This document shows positions 50,490-58,786 of a stretch of 64,000 nucleotides of DNA, piece by piece (the first letter of the stretch is position 1; each line of letters opens with the position of its first letter). The notes under the pieces are model-generated. The model made no database searches. It was given only the letters and a program-made list of their open reading frames with translations, and had not been told where the DNA came from. This stretch comes from GCA-2746795 sp964643965 (GTDB lineage Bacteria > Chloroflexota > Anaerolineae > Promineifilales > Promineifilaceae): the NCBI GenBank assembly GCA_964643965.1, contig CAZXVH010000007.1, positions 33,672 to 97,671 on the forward strand, in the 5' to 3' direction. The position numbers were made by a program, and so were the translations under genes.

Positions 50490-51923
50490 TTAGCCAATGC
50501 TCCCTTCCATTTGTAATTGAATCAACCGGTTCATTTCAATAGCGTATTCCATGGGCAGTTCCTTCACCAGGGGGTCCAGGAAACCGTTCACGATCATGGA
50601 TATCGCCATTTGTTCGGGAATGCCTCGGCTCATCAAATAAAATAACTGCTCTTCACCAACCTTACTCACAGACGCCTCATGACCAATGGTCACATCTTGC
50701 TCGTCGATTTCGATGTAAGGATAGGTGTCAGAACGGCTGAATTCGTCCAGAAGCAGGGCATCACAAACCACATTGGATTTGACGTTATAAGCGCCTTCCT
50801 TCACCTTGAGCAAGCCGCGGTAAGAGGAACGGCCGCCTTTTTGACAAATCGATTTGGAAATGATGCGGCTGGTAGTATTGGGCGCTAAATGCACCACCTT
50901 ACCGCCCGCGTCCTGGTGCTGCCCTTCAGAGGCAAAGGCAATGGATAAAATCTCGCCATGCGCTCCTTCGCCTTTCATGAAGACGGCCGGGTACTTCATC
51001 GTGATTTTGGAGCCTAAATTCGCATCCACCCATTCCATCGTGGCATTTTCTTCGGCGAAGGCGCGTTGTGTCACCAAATTATAGACGTTGGTAGACCAGT
51101 TTTGGATGGTCGAGTAACGGCAGCGTGCCCCTTTCTTGACGAGAATTTCAATGACGCCAGAGTGGAATGAATCAGAGGTGTAGATGGGGGCGGTACAGCC
51201 TTCAACATAATGGACGTAAGCGCCTTCATCCACGATGATGAGGGTGCGCTCGAACTGCCCCATGTTTTTGGCGTTGATGCGGAAGTAGGCTTGTAACGGC
51301 ATATCAACATGCACCCCAGGCGGCACGTAAATAAAGCTGCCACCGGACCAAACGGCCGTGTTTAAGGCCGCAAATTTATTGTCAGTATAAGGGATAATCG
51401 TATTGAAATATTCTTTAACGATGTCGGGGTGTTTTTGTAAAGCGTCATCCATGCCCAGGAAAAGCACACCTTGCTCTTCCAATTCTTTCTTGATGTTGTG
51501 ATAAATCATTTCTGATTCATATTGAGCGCCGACGCCAGAAAGGAATTTCTGTTCTGCCTCAGGGATGCCCAATTTGTCAAAGGTATTTTTGATATTATCA
51601 GGAACATCATCCCAGGAGCCGCTTTGTTCGTGGGTGGGTTTGATGTAGTAGTAGATGTCGTCGAAGTCGATTTGATGCAGATCGGGACCCCATTCGGGTA
51701 ACGGCCGTTTCAAGTAATGCTCATACGCCTTCAAGCGAAACTCAAGCATCCACTCTGGCTCATTCTTCATCTTAGAAATAGCACGAACAATATCCTCATT
51801 TAGCCCTTTCTCAGACTTAAATACATAATCTTCTTCATCTGCAAAGCCATACTTCTCGGCGTAATCTAAATTAACATCAGCAACAATTTCTTCTTCTGTT
51901 AATTCACGTGTTAGTTCAGCCAT
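50490..51923 (-). CDS. sufB: SufB, Fe-S cluster assembly scaffold subunit
   Basis: A 477-residue protein on which the nascent cluster forms. Signature segments include NEPEWMLEFRLKAYEHYLKR, VGAQYESEMIYHNIKKELEE, GGSFIYVPPGVHVDMPLQAY and the C-terminal HEASVSKVGEEQLFYLMSRG. The conserved Cys in VEGCTAPIY is present. The gene starts one base after the sufC stop, and GAGGAGG lies inside the end of sufC, so the two are coupled. Confidence 0.96.
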   Translation of the reverse strand: MAELTRELTEEEIVADVNLDYAEKYGFADEEDYVFKSEKGLNEDIVRAISKMKNEPEWMLEFRLKAYEHYLKRPLPEWGPDLHQIDFDDIYYYIKPTHEQSGSWDDVPDNIKNTFDKLGIPEAEQKFLSGVGAQYESEMIYHNIKKELEEQGVLFLGMDDALQKHPDIVKEYFNTIIPYTDNKFAALNTAVWSGGSFIYVPPGVHVDMPLQAYFRINAKNMGQFERTLIIVDEGAYVHYVEGCTAPIYTSDSFHSGVIEILVKKGARCRYSTIQNWSTNVYNLVTQRAFAEENATMEWVDANLGSKITMKYPAVFMKGEGAHGEILSIAFASEGQHQDAGGKVVHLAPNTTSRIISKSICQKGGRSSYRGLLKVKEGAYNVKSNVVCDALLLDEFSRSDTYPYIEIDEQDVTIGHEASVSKVGEEQLFYLMSRGIPEQMAISMIVNGFLDPLVKELPMEYAIEMNRLIQLQMEGSIG

Positions 51924-51924
51924 A

Positions 51925-52707
51925 TCAGGCCTCCTCGACTACTCCGTGTTTTTCACGGAGCCAATCATAACCATGTTCTTCTAATTTTAACGCCAAATCT
52001 GGGCCGCCGCTTTCCACAATACGGCCGTCCATCATAATATGAACATAGTCTGGTTTAATATAATCCAGAATGCGTTGATAATGGGTGATCACCAGGGCGC
52101 CCATATTCATCTCGCGGTAAAGCCGCATGGCCCCTTCAGACACAATGCGCAGGGCATCAATGTCAAGGCCAGAATCCGTTTCATCCATGATAGCGATCTT
52201 GGGTTCGACGGTCGCCATTTGCAAAATTTCCACCCGCTTTTTTTCTCCGCCAGAAAACCCTTCATTCAGGTAACGGCCGGCAAATTTATGGTCGATGCCC
52301 AACATATCCATCTTTTCTTTGAGCAGACGACGGAAAGCAGGAATAGAAATCCCCTTATCCTCAGGGTCTTCCGCCTGGCGGCGAGAATTGATTGTTTGGC
52401 GCAGAAACTTTGCTAATGTGACGCCAGGAACAGCTGCCGGGTATTGGAACGCCAGGAATAAACCAGCTCGGGAGCGTTCGTCTGGGGCCATTTCTAATAA
52501 ATCTTCACCGCCAAAAATAACTTGCCCGGCCGTGGGTTTATAAGCTGGATGTCCCGCCAAAGCATAAGCCAGAGTGCTTTTCCCGGAGCCATTCGGCCCC
52601 ATTAAGGCGTGAATTTCTCCTTGTTTTACTAGCAGGTCTATGCCTTTTAAGATAGGGTGATCACCCGCACTGGCATGTAAATTTTTGACTTCCAACGCAA
52701 CGGTCAT
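51925..52707 (-). CDS. sufC: SufC, Fe-S cluster assembly ATPase
   Basis: A 260-residue ABC ATPase of the Suf scaffold. Walker A is GPNGSGKST, the signature motif is GFSGGEKKRVEILQM and Walker B is IAIMDETDSGLD, all as in SufC. ATP binding drives opening of SufB/SufD for cluster formation. It is the first gene of the operon, with GGAGAG seven bases before the ATG. The promoter lies at 52873-52901, facing that of the SufR-like gene. Confidence 0.97.
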   Translation of the reverse strand: MTVALEVKNLHASAGDHPILKGIDLLVKQGEIHALMGPNGSGKSTLAYALAGHPAYKPTAGQVIFGGEDLLEMAPDERSRAGLFLAFQYPAAVPGVTLAKFLRQTINSRRQAEDPEDKGISIPAFRRLLKEKMDMLGIDHKFAGRYLNEGFSGGEKKRVEILQMATVEPKIAIMDETDSGLDIDALRIVSEGAMRLYREMNMGALVITHYQRILDYIKPDYVHIMMDGRIVESGGPDLALKLEEHGYDWLREKHGVVEEA

Positions 52708-52872
52708 TTGTAAGCTCTCCTAAATAAATTATGGTATTTTGCTTCTTCGTCTGCTTGATCTGGGGAGGGATTTGGCGTATTTTTTCAACAATCTTGCACT
52801 GCCAACGGTCTGTCTCACGCCAATAAAACGAAGAGCATTCTTTACATTTGAGTATATTTCAAGATCGGGCCG

Positions 52873-52901
52873 ATTATAACATGGGGCAGGAATGGCGTCA
52901 A
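52873..52901 (-). promoter_or_regulatory. Promoter of the sufCBD operon
   Basis: On the minus strand TTGACG (52896-52901), a 17-base spacer and TATAAT (52873-52878). The two -35 boxes of this and the divergent promoter are 33 bases apart, with an AT-rich stretch between them where a repressor could bind. Confidence 0.8.
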
Positions 52902-52934
52902 TTTTTATTAAAATAATGATAAAAATAACTAATA

Positions 52935-52963
52935 TTGACAACGGGTATGGGCATTGTTATAAT
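52935..52963 (+). promoter_or_regulatory. Promoter of the SufR-like regulator gene
   Basis: TTGACA (52935-52940), exactly 17 bases, and TATAAT (52958-52963): a consensus sigma-70 promoter. Both -10 regions share the string TGTTATAATCxG. The likely mRNA start is 20-25 bases before the GTG at 52993. Confidence 0.85.
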
Positions 52964-52992
52964 CCGTACTCGAGAAGCAAAGGGATTTTAAC

Positions 52993-53634
52993 GTGAAAAC
53001 AATGATGAACAACCCCAAACAATCTACGCGCGATACCATTTTGTACGCTTTAAAAACCTCACATCAACTAAAAGTTGAGGATTTAGCAGAAGCCGCAAAT
53101 GTGTCGCCTGTGACGGTGCGTCACCATTTAAATTCGCTGCAAGGTGAGGGGCTGATTGAGATAGCCAGTGTGCGCCGTAAAGTAGGGCGGCCTTATTACG
53201 TTTACTCTTTAAGTGAGAAAGGCAGCGAGATTTTCCCCAAGAAATATGTGCATCTTTCTAATATGTTGCTTGATGAGCTTAAACGGCAGTTGCCCGATGG
53301 ACAAGTCACCGAATTATTCGACAGCGTTGTCCAACGCATTGTAGAAAAAAACCGGGCAGATTTTGAGCAGTTGTCGTTTGAGGAAAGGCTCACCTATCTG
53401 ATGGGGCTTCTGGCTGACGAAGGTTTTTTGGCGAAATGGGAAAAGGTAGAAGGGCATTATTTAATTACTGAATATAGCTGCCCCTATTTGTCGGTAGGCG
53501 CTAAACATGACGAGATTTGCACATTGGATCGGGAGTTGATTGTGGGGGTGATGAAGACGCCCATTGAACAACAAAGTTGTATGTTACATGGCGATGAATA
53601 TTGCCAGTTCACGATTTCAGACGACATGATTTAA
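52993..53634 (+). CDS. SufR-like transcription regulator with Cys-rich C-terminus
   Basis: A 213-residue regulator. The N-terminal winged helix has LKVEDLAEAANVSPVTVRHH and VRRKVGRPYYVYSLSEKG, as in ArsR/SufR-type proteins. The C-terminal part has four Cys: CPYLSVGAKHDEIC (12 residues between), then after 19 residues CMLHGDEYC (7 between). SufR of cyanobacteria binds a [4Fe-4S] cluster with a similar set and represses the suf operon when clusters are enough. The spacing here differs (12-19-7), so ligation is not proven. A GTG at 52993 is the best start, AAAGGG lying eight bases upstream. It is divergent from sufC. Confidence 0.85.
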   Translation: MKTMMNNPKQSTRDTILYALKTSHQLKVEDLAEAANVSPVTVRHHLNSLQGEGLIEIASVRRKVGRPYYVYSLSEKGSEIFPKKYVHLSNMLLDELKRQLPDGQVTELFDSVVQRIVEKNRADFEQLSFEERLTYLMGLLADEGFLAKWEKVEGHYLITEYSCPYLSVGAKHDEICTLDRELIVGVMKTPIEQQSCMLHGDEYCQFTISDDMI

Positions 53635-53654
53635 ATAAATTGATAGGCAGGTGA

Positions 53655-53969
53655 ATGATGGTTATCCGTATTAGTAAGGAAGATGAACTGCTCGAGTCGC
53701 TGCGCTCTGTGATTGATCCGGAAATTGGTTTAAACGTAGTCGAGTTGGGTTTGATACGAGAGGTTAATCTGGATGAAGAGGCAGATTTTGCAAAAATCAC
53801 TATGATTTTGACGACGCCTTTTTGCCCCTATGGCCCGCAAATCATTGAACAAGTGCGGATGGTGGCCAGTTCGGTGGCTGAGGGCGGGGTAGAGGTAGAG
53901 ATTGGTGCTGAATTGTGGGATCCTTCTATGATGGAAGATGGCGCCGGTGGGGATTGGGGCTTGTTTTAA
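53655..53969 (+). CDS. MIP18/SufT-like (DUF59) Fe-S cluster maturation protein
   Basis: A 104-residue protein of the MIP18 family. It has the signature VIDPEIGLNVVELGLIREVN and the Cys in TTPFCPYGPQI, the usual 'T-P-x-C-P' active motif. Such proteins (SufT, PaaD, HCF101 N-domain) help finish Fe-S proteins. It follows the SufR-like gene by 20 bp in the same direction, so the two probably share a transcript under the promoter at 52935. The tail GGDWGLF is not conserved as far as I know. Confidence 0.9.
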   Translation: MMVIRISKEDELLESLRSVIDPEIGLNVVELGLIREVNLDEEADFAKITMILTTPFCPYGPQIIEQVRMVASSVAEGGVEVEIGAELWDPSMMEDGAGGDWGLF

Positions 53970-54030
53970 GTATGAGGGGAGCGTGGGCCGCTTTTTTGTC
54001 CTGCGCCGCCCTTGAAATCTTGTAAAAAAT

Positions 54031-54062
54031 AAAGCCGCCTGATTTTGATCAGGCGGCTTTTT
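54031..54062. terminator. Bidirectional terminator after the SufT-like gene
   Basis: A perfect 13-bp stem AAAGCCGCCTGAT (54031-54043 with 54048-54060) with a 4-base loop, flanked by an A-run and a T-run. It lies between convergent genes. Confidence 0.9.
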
Positions 54063-54090
54063 GCTATCTCGTTTTGGGGAGAGTGGTTGG

Positions 54091-54810
54091 TTAGTTGAAT
54101 AAACCGTATTTCAAAATAACATAGATCGCCCGCACACCATCCCGCCAGTTGATTTTTTTGCCTTCGGCGTAGGTGCGCCCGTAATATGAAATGCCCACTT
54201 CGTAGATGACGCATTCTTGACCGGCAATTTTGGCGGTAAACTCCGGTTCAAAGCCAAAGCGATCTTCCTTCAATTCAAAATTGCTCAACAAACTTTTCTT
54301 GAACACTTTGTAGCAAACTTCCATGTCTGTCAGGTTTAAGTTTGTGAACATGTTAGACAGCAAAGTAAGTCCTTTATTGCCTAAGGAGTGCCAAAAATAC
54401 AAAACGCGGTGTGTTTCGCCGCCGATAAAACGGGAGCCATAGACCACATCGGCTTTGCCATTTAAGATGGGTTGGAGCAGCTTGATGTATTCGTTGGGGT
54501 CATACTCCAGGTCTGCATCTTGAATGATGATGATCTCGCCGGTGGCGTGATTGAAACCGGTGCGTAATGCCGCGCCTTTGCCCCGGTTATGTTCATGCAG
54601 GATAACTTGTATGTCTTCATCGTGGGCGATGGTGGCCAGGTATTCACGGGTTCCGTCGTTGGAGCCGTCATCAACGATGACCAGTTCCCGTTTTATGGGA
54701 ATGGGCGCCGCCCGAACCAACTGGATGATTGTTTCAATGGTGCTAATTTCGTTGTAACAAGGGATGATTATTGACGCTTTGGTAAATGTTGATTCCATTA
54801 TGTATGCCAT
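54091..54810 (-). CDS. Family 2 glycosyltransferase (dolichyl-phosphate-mannose-synthase-like)
   Basis: A 239-residue protein without a membrane segment. The GT2 motifs are ASIIIPCYNEISTIE, VIVDDGSNDGTRE, then IIIIQDADLEYDP (the D-x-D metal site) and ADVVYGSRFIGG. These are typical of polyprenyl-phosphate mannosyl- or glucosyltransferases that charge a lipid carrier with sugar for surface glycans. A second ATG (54798, MESTFTK) is possible. It converges with the SufT-like gene across a terminator. The acceptor lipid and sugar cannot be told. Confidence 0.9.
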   Translation of the reverse strand: MAYIMESTFTKASIIIPCYNEISTIETIIQLVRAAPIPIKRELVIVDDGSNDGTREYLATIAHDEDIQVILHEHNRGKGAALRTGFNHATGEIIIIQDADLEYDPNEYIKLLQPILNGKADVVYGSRFIGGETHRVLYFWHSLGNKGLTLLSNMFTNLNLTDMEVCYKVFKKSLLSNFELKEDRFGFEPEFTAKIAGQECVIYEVGISYYGRTYAEGKKINWRDGVRAIYVILKYGLFN

Positions 54811-54887
54811 GCCTTTTTTGTAAATCTGGGCTAATTATAGAGCGCTATAACAAACGCACAAACTTTTTAAGCGTTAAACAGATCGGC

Positions 54888-55031
54888 ATGGCCGCCTGGT
54901 TTATTCAATTTTTTACCTCGGCTGTCATTGTCTTGGTAATTTTAATGCTGCTGCTCCCTGGCTTTAAAACATTGGCGCAAGATAAATTTGGGATTTTCGT
55001 AGCCAATATTGAGGCCATCGCACGGACCTGA
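54888..55031 (+). CDS. Possible small single-helix membrane protein
   Basis: A 47-residue frame between the glycosyltransferase and pepT, starting MAAWFIQFFTSAVIVLVILM and ending with a polar tail. One good membrane helix is seen. No ribosome binding site or family is recognised, so this may be a chance frame in a 260-bp gap. Confidence 0.3.
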   Translation: MAAWFIQFFTSAVIVLVILMLLLPGFKTLAQDKFGIFVANIEAIART

Positions 55032-55070
55032 GTCCTTTCTTACAGGCGGATGGTTACGCCTGGCTGATTC

Positions 55071-56318
55071 CTACTCCGGCTGCGCCCATAACTGCGCCAG
55101 ATTGAGGCAGACTTCGGTGGCGGCCGCCATATCTTGCAGGCTGATCCATTCTAAGGGGCCATGGCAGTGGTGCATACCGGTGAAGAGGTTGGGGGTGGGC
55201 AAGCCCATTTCTGTGAGGCCGGAGCCATCTGTACCGCCGCGTATGGGCTGCACAATCGGTTCGATAACGGCCGTGTCCAGCGCTTTGAGAGCCAATTCCA
55301 CCGGTTTCATATCGTTTTCCAGCCAGTAACGCATGTTGCGGTATTGGGGGGTGATGTGGCATTCAATTTTGGCCCGAGGTTCCTGCGTTTGTATGGCGTG
55401 ACACGCTTTTTGAACCATGTCGCCGTAGACCGCCAAACCATCCAGTTCAAAATCACGCAAAATAAAAGAAAGCTCAGCATAAGCGGCCGTGCCCTGCATA
55501 CTGTAAAGATGAATGAAACCTTGCCGGCCGTCACTGGTTTCAGGCGTGTCAGTTTTTTGAGGCAGCAGGTTAACGAGGTTGGCAGCCAGGGTGAGGGCGT
55601 TGACCATGTGGCCTTTGGCCGTGCCGGTGTGGGTGGAAACGCCGCTGATTTTGACAACCGCCTTATCGGCGGAGAATGTTTCATAGGTGACTTCCCCTTT
55701 GGGACCGCCATCCAGGGTGTAGGCGACATCTGCGCCTAAATCTTCCAGTTTAAGATGTTTGACGCCGCGCCCAATCTCTTCATCTGGGGTGAAGCAAAGG
55801 CGGATTTTGCCATGGGGGATTTCCGGATGTTGCAAGAGATAGTCGGCCATGGTCATGATGATGGCGATGCCCGCTTTGTCATCCGCTCCCAGCAGGGTAG
55901 TTCCGCTGGCGGTGATGATGTCTTCGCCGATTTTCTCGGCCAAATCAGGTGAATTTTTCTGGTTGATTATTTGAGTAGGGTCATCTGGCAGCACAATATC
56001 TTGACCATTGTAGCCGCGATGCACCAGAGGCTTGACGCCATAGCCGTTGAAGGCGGGGGCGGTATCAACGTGAGCCAGGAAGGCCACTGTGGGCAGGTTG
56101 TCTGCATCAATGGTGGCCGGGATGGTGGCCAGGACGCAGCCGTAATCGGTGAGGAATACGTCGGCCGCCCCAATTTCTTTTAGTTCGATGACAAGCTGGC
56201 GCAGCAGATCAAGTTGGATGGCGGTGCTGGGCGCCATTTTAGATTTTTCGTCGCTTTGGGTGTCGATTTGCACATAGCGCAGGAATCGGGTTTCAAGGTC
56301 GTTTAAGTAAGATGACAT
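55071..56318 (-). CDS. pepT: Peptidase T (tripeptidase)
   Basis: A 415-residue cytosolic zinc aminotripeptidase of family M20B. The metal motifs are FLAHVDTAPAF, TTLLGADDKAGIAI, FTPDEEIGRG (Glu pair) and TLDGGPKGEVTYE, and the last His is in TGMHHCHGPLEW. GTAKGHMVNALTLAANLV in the lid region is also as in PepT. It releases the N-terminal residue of tripeptides. The ATG at 56318 follows GGAG at a good distance; a longer frame begins 21 bases earlier. Confidence 0.95.
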   Translation of the reverse strand: MSSYLNDLETRFLRYVQIDTQSDEKSKMAPSTAIQLDLLRQLVIELKEIGAADVFLTDYGCVLATIPATIDADNLPTVAFLAHVDTAPAFNGYGVKPLVHRGYNGQDIVLPDDPTQIINQKNSPDLAEKIGEDIITASGTTLLGADDKAGIAIIMTMADYLLQHPEIPHGKIRLCFTPDEEIGRGVKHLKLEDLGADVAYTLDGGPKGEVTYETFSADKAVVKISGVSTHTGTAKGHMVNALTLAANLVNLLPQKTDTPETSDGRQGFIHLYSMQGTAAYAELSFILRDFELDGLAVYGDMVQKACHAIQTQEPRAKIECHITPQYRNMRYWLENDMKPVELALKALDTAVIEPIVQPIRGGTDGSGLTEMGLPTPNLFTGMHHCHGPLEWISLQDMAAATEVCLNLAQLWAQPE

Positions 56319-56402
56319 CGTATGGACTCCATTATTCAATGATTGGTAATCGGGGATCGATCCCTGTGTATTATAAACCGGCCGTATGTGGCTGAAAAGA
56401 GA

Positions 56403-58400
56403 TCAGGGCTTGAAAACGGCCGTTTCCTGCCAGGTACGCAGCATCTCTCCCACACTCCACGCCTTGGCGATGCAGCCCCGGGGCGTGAACGGTGGATCGC
56501 CATCAAAAATATCACTGATACTGCCCACCCCATAATCAGACATGTGGTGCAGCAAGGGAATCAGAAATGAGCGAGCCTGGATGGGGTCCTGGTAAACACG
56601 CAGGTAAGCGGTCACAAAGGGGCCTAAAAGCCAGCTCCAGACCGTGCCTTGATGGTACGCCCCTGAGCGCTGCCATTCATCTCCACCGTATGAACCGATG
56701 TATTGCGGATCTTCTGGGGACAGGGTACGCAGTCCGTGCGAGGTGAGCAGGTGGCGGGCGCAGATATTGACCACTGCCTTTTGTTGAACGGCCGTTAGCG
56801 GGGAGTGAGGCAGCGAGACGGCAAAGATTTGATTGGGACGTAAACGGCCGTCATTATACAGCCCCCCATTTTCCCCGGGTGTATCAATAACATCATAGCA
56901 GCAGCCCGCTTCTTCATTCCAAAAACGTTGGAAACCTTCTTTTGCTTTTTGGGCGCTCTGGGCATAGAGGGGATTTTCATTGCCGGTGGCGTGGGTGAAT
57001 TTATCCATGATACACAGGGCGTTATACCAGAGGGCATTTACTTCCACTGCTTTGCCGATGCGCGGCGTGACCACCCAATCATTGTATTGGGCGTTCATCC
57101 AGGTCAGGCGATGTCCCTTCTCGCCGGCATAGAGCAGACCATCGGCAGCGTCCACATGGATGTTGCTGCGGGTTCCGCGCCTGTGCCAGGCGATGATGTC
57201 TTGCAGCACGGGGTAAAGTTCACGGATGATGCTGTCATCTCGGGTGGCTTCAAAATAAGCACGCAGCGCTTCAAAATACCAGAGGGTGGCGTCTACGGCA
57301 TGGTACTCGGGCGGATCAGAGCCATCGGGGAAACGGTTGGGCAGCACACCCTGGTCGATGAAGTTGGCATAGGTGCGCAGAATTTGGGCGGCGGCGTCGG
57401 CGCGGCCAGTGGTGAGCAGCAGGCCGGGCAGGGCGACCATGGTGTCGCGGCTCCAATCACTGAACCAATGATAACCGGCCAGAATGGAGCGACCATACGG
57501 TTTGTTGGGTAACGGCCGTTTCACCACAAATTGATCCGCTGCCAGAATAAGCTGTTTGATAAAGGGAGCATAAACCGGATCGCTGTATAACTCCGTCACT
57601 GGTTCCAGCAAAGATTGCTCGTACGCCTGTCGGTTTCGCAGCGCTTTTTCGCCGTTTAGCAGGGGCTTGGGGGTGGTGGTCAGCACAAAGGTGACAACAT
57701 CTCCGGGCTGCATCGTTACCTCAAACTCACCGGCGTGCAGATTGTCTTCAATGGCGTCCAATCCGCGATTGGCCTCGCGCATGAGGAAGAAGCGACGGTA
57801 CCACTCATGCCGGGGTTGGGCTGTGGCCTTGTCGCTCAAGAGATAATAAGCCAGGGCGCCAGCATACGCCGTGATTTTCAGGCCGTGGCGTACACTCTCC
57901 ACTTCCATTTGCCAATTGTCGGCATGGGTGTTGGCGTGGAGGTTGCGGTAGTTGACCAGGGCGTTGAGAGTGAGATGAAGGGGTTTAGTGGCCCGCAAAA
58001 GATGATATTGCACATAGGTAGTATTGGCCCCTTGCTCCATCCAGACTCGCTTTTCTAATAAAGCTTCGGCAACGGCATAAGTCCATACCGGGATGGCGCC
58101 TTCCAGGCGAAACCCTTCTAGCTGTTGATACCCATCTGGTTTCAGCACCCCGCCGGCCCAGCGATTGATATACAGGGGATAGCTTTGGTTGCCGTAAACG
58201 GCCGTTTCATCCAACTTACTCACCAGCAGCATCCGGCCCACAGGGGGTTGCAAAGGCGCAAACAGTAAGCCATGATAACGACGGGTGAGTATGCCGGCTA
58301 ACGAGCCAGAGGCAAAACCGCCAATCCCATTTGTTACCAGCCACTCGCGCCGTTCCGTATTAACTAGATCGCCACAAATATCTCGTCCAAATTCAAACAT
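56403..58400 (-). CDS. Glycogen debranching enzyme (amylo-alpha-1,6-glucosidase)
   Basis: A 665-residue cytosolic enzyme of the archaeal/bacterial GDE type (GH133). The N-terminal domain begins EWLVTNGIGGFASGSLAGIL, a signature. The catalytic (alpha/alpha)6 domain has AGYHWFSDWSRDTMVALPGLLLTTGR, FPDGSDPPEYHAVDATLWYF and LTWMNAQYNDWVVTPRIGKA, and GAYHQGTVWSWLLGPF near the end. It removes branch stubs from glycogen. This is the only glycogen gene in the window. Five or more AACGGCCGTT-type palindromes occur in the frame. Confidence 0.93.
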   Translation of the reverse strand: MFEFGRDICGDLVNTERREWLVTNGIGGFASGSLAGILTRRYHGLLFAPLQPPVGRMLLVSKLDETAVYGNQSYPLYINRWAGGVLKPDGYQQLEGFRLEGAIPVWTYAVAEALLEKRVWMEQGANTTYVQYHLLRATKPLHLTLNALVNYRNLHANTHADNWQMEVESVRHGLKITAYAGALAYYLLSDKATAQPRHEWYRRFFLMREANRGLDAIEDNLHAGEFEVTMQPGDVVTFVLTTTPKPLLNGEKALRNRQAYEQSLLEPVTELYSDPVYAPFIKQLILAADQFVVKRPLPNKPYGRSILAGYHWFSDWSRDTMVALPGLLLTTGRADAAAQILRTYANFIDQGVLPNRFPDGSDPPEYHAVDATLWYFEALRAYFEATRDDSIIRELYPVLQDIIAWHRRGTRSNIHVDAADGLLYAGEKGHRLTWMNAQYNDWVVTPRIGKAVEVNALWYNALCIMDKFTHATGNENPLYAQSAQKAKEGFQRFWNEEAGCCYDVIDTPGENGGLYNDGRLRPNQIFAVSLPHSPLTAVQQKAVVNICARHLLTSHGLRTLSPEDPQYIGSYGGDEWQRSGAYHQGTVWSWLLGPFVTAYLRVYQDPIQARSFLIPLLHHMSDYGVGSISDIFDGDPPFTPRGCIAKAWSVGEMLRTWQETAVFKP

Positions 58401-58420
58401 TTGTCAACTCCTTCGCAAAT

Positions 58421-58447
58421 GTAGGGTGATTTGTCAAATCGCCCTAC
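58421..58447. repeat. Hairpin repeat GTAGGGTGATTT
   Basis: GTAGGGTGATTT (58421-58432) pairs with AAATCGCCCTAC (58436-58447) with one G-U pair. The 386-bp gap between the debranching gene and zwf also has two units of the GGAGCGC repeat (58486 and 58723) and a direct repeat of GGGAAATGG. Confidence 0.7.
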
Positions 58448-58485
58448 GAATTTTCATTCATTGTGGTACATCCGGCTCCTCCATA

Positions 58486-58555
58486 AATAGGAGCGCCGAC
58501 ATCTTGTCGGCTCGTTGTCATCTGGGAAATGGCCATTTGGGAAATGGCGCTCCTT
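58486..58555. repeat. GGAGCGC repeat unit, first copy
   Basis: AAATAGGAGCGCCGACATCTTGTCGGCTC, with a stem-forming GCCGACA...TGTCGGC, and a trailing GCGCTCCT that can pair with the head. Related to 58723-58760 and to the end of the window. Confidence 0.6.
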
Positions 58556-58786
58556 TTTCATTTAAAACTTGTAAGAGCAGACAGCCGCATCAGCTGGTTT
58601 GGGGGTGATTAACAATCAGAGTATAACATGATTGCGCTGATAGGAATTGTCATTGATCATATAAAATCTTGTACAATCCTCATGTTTTTCCCGGTTTATG
58701 GGTAAAATGTAACAAATAAATAGAGGAGCGCCCACATCTTGTCGCCCCTTCACCAGCGGGAAATGGTACGCAAAAGGAAACAAATT

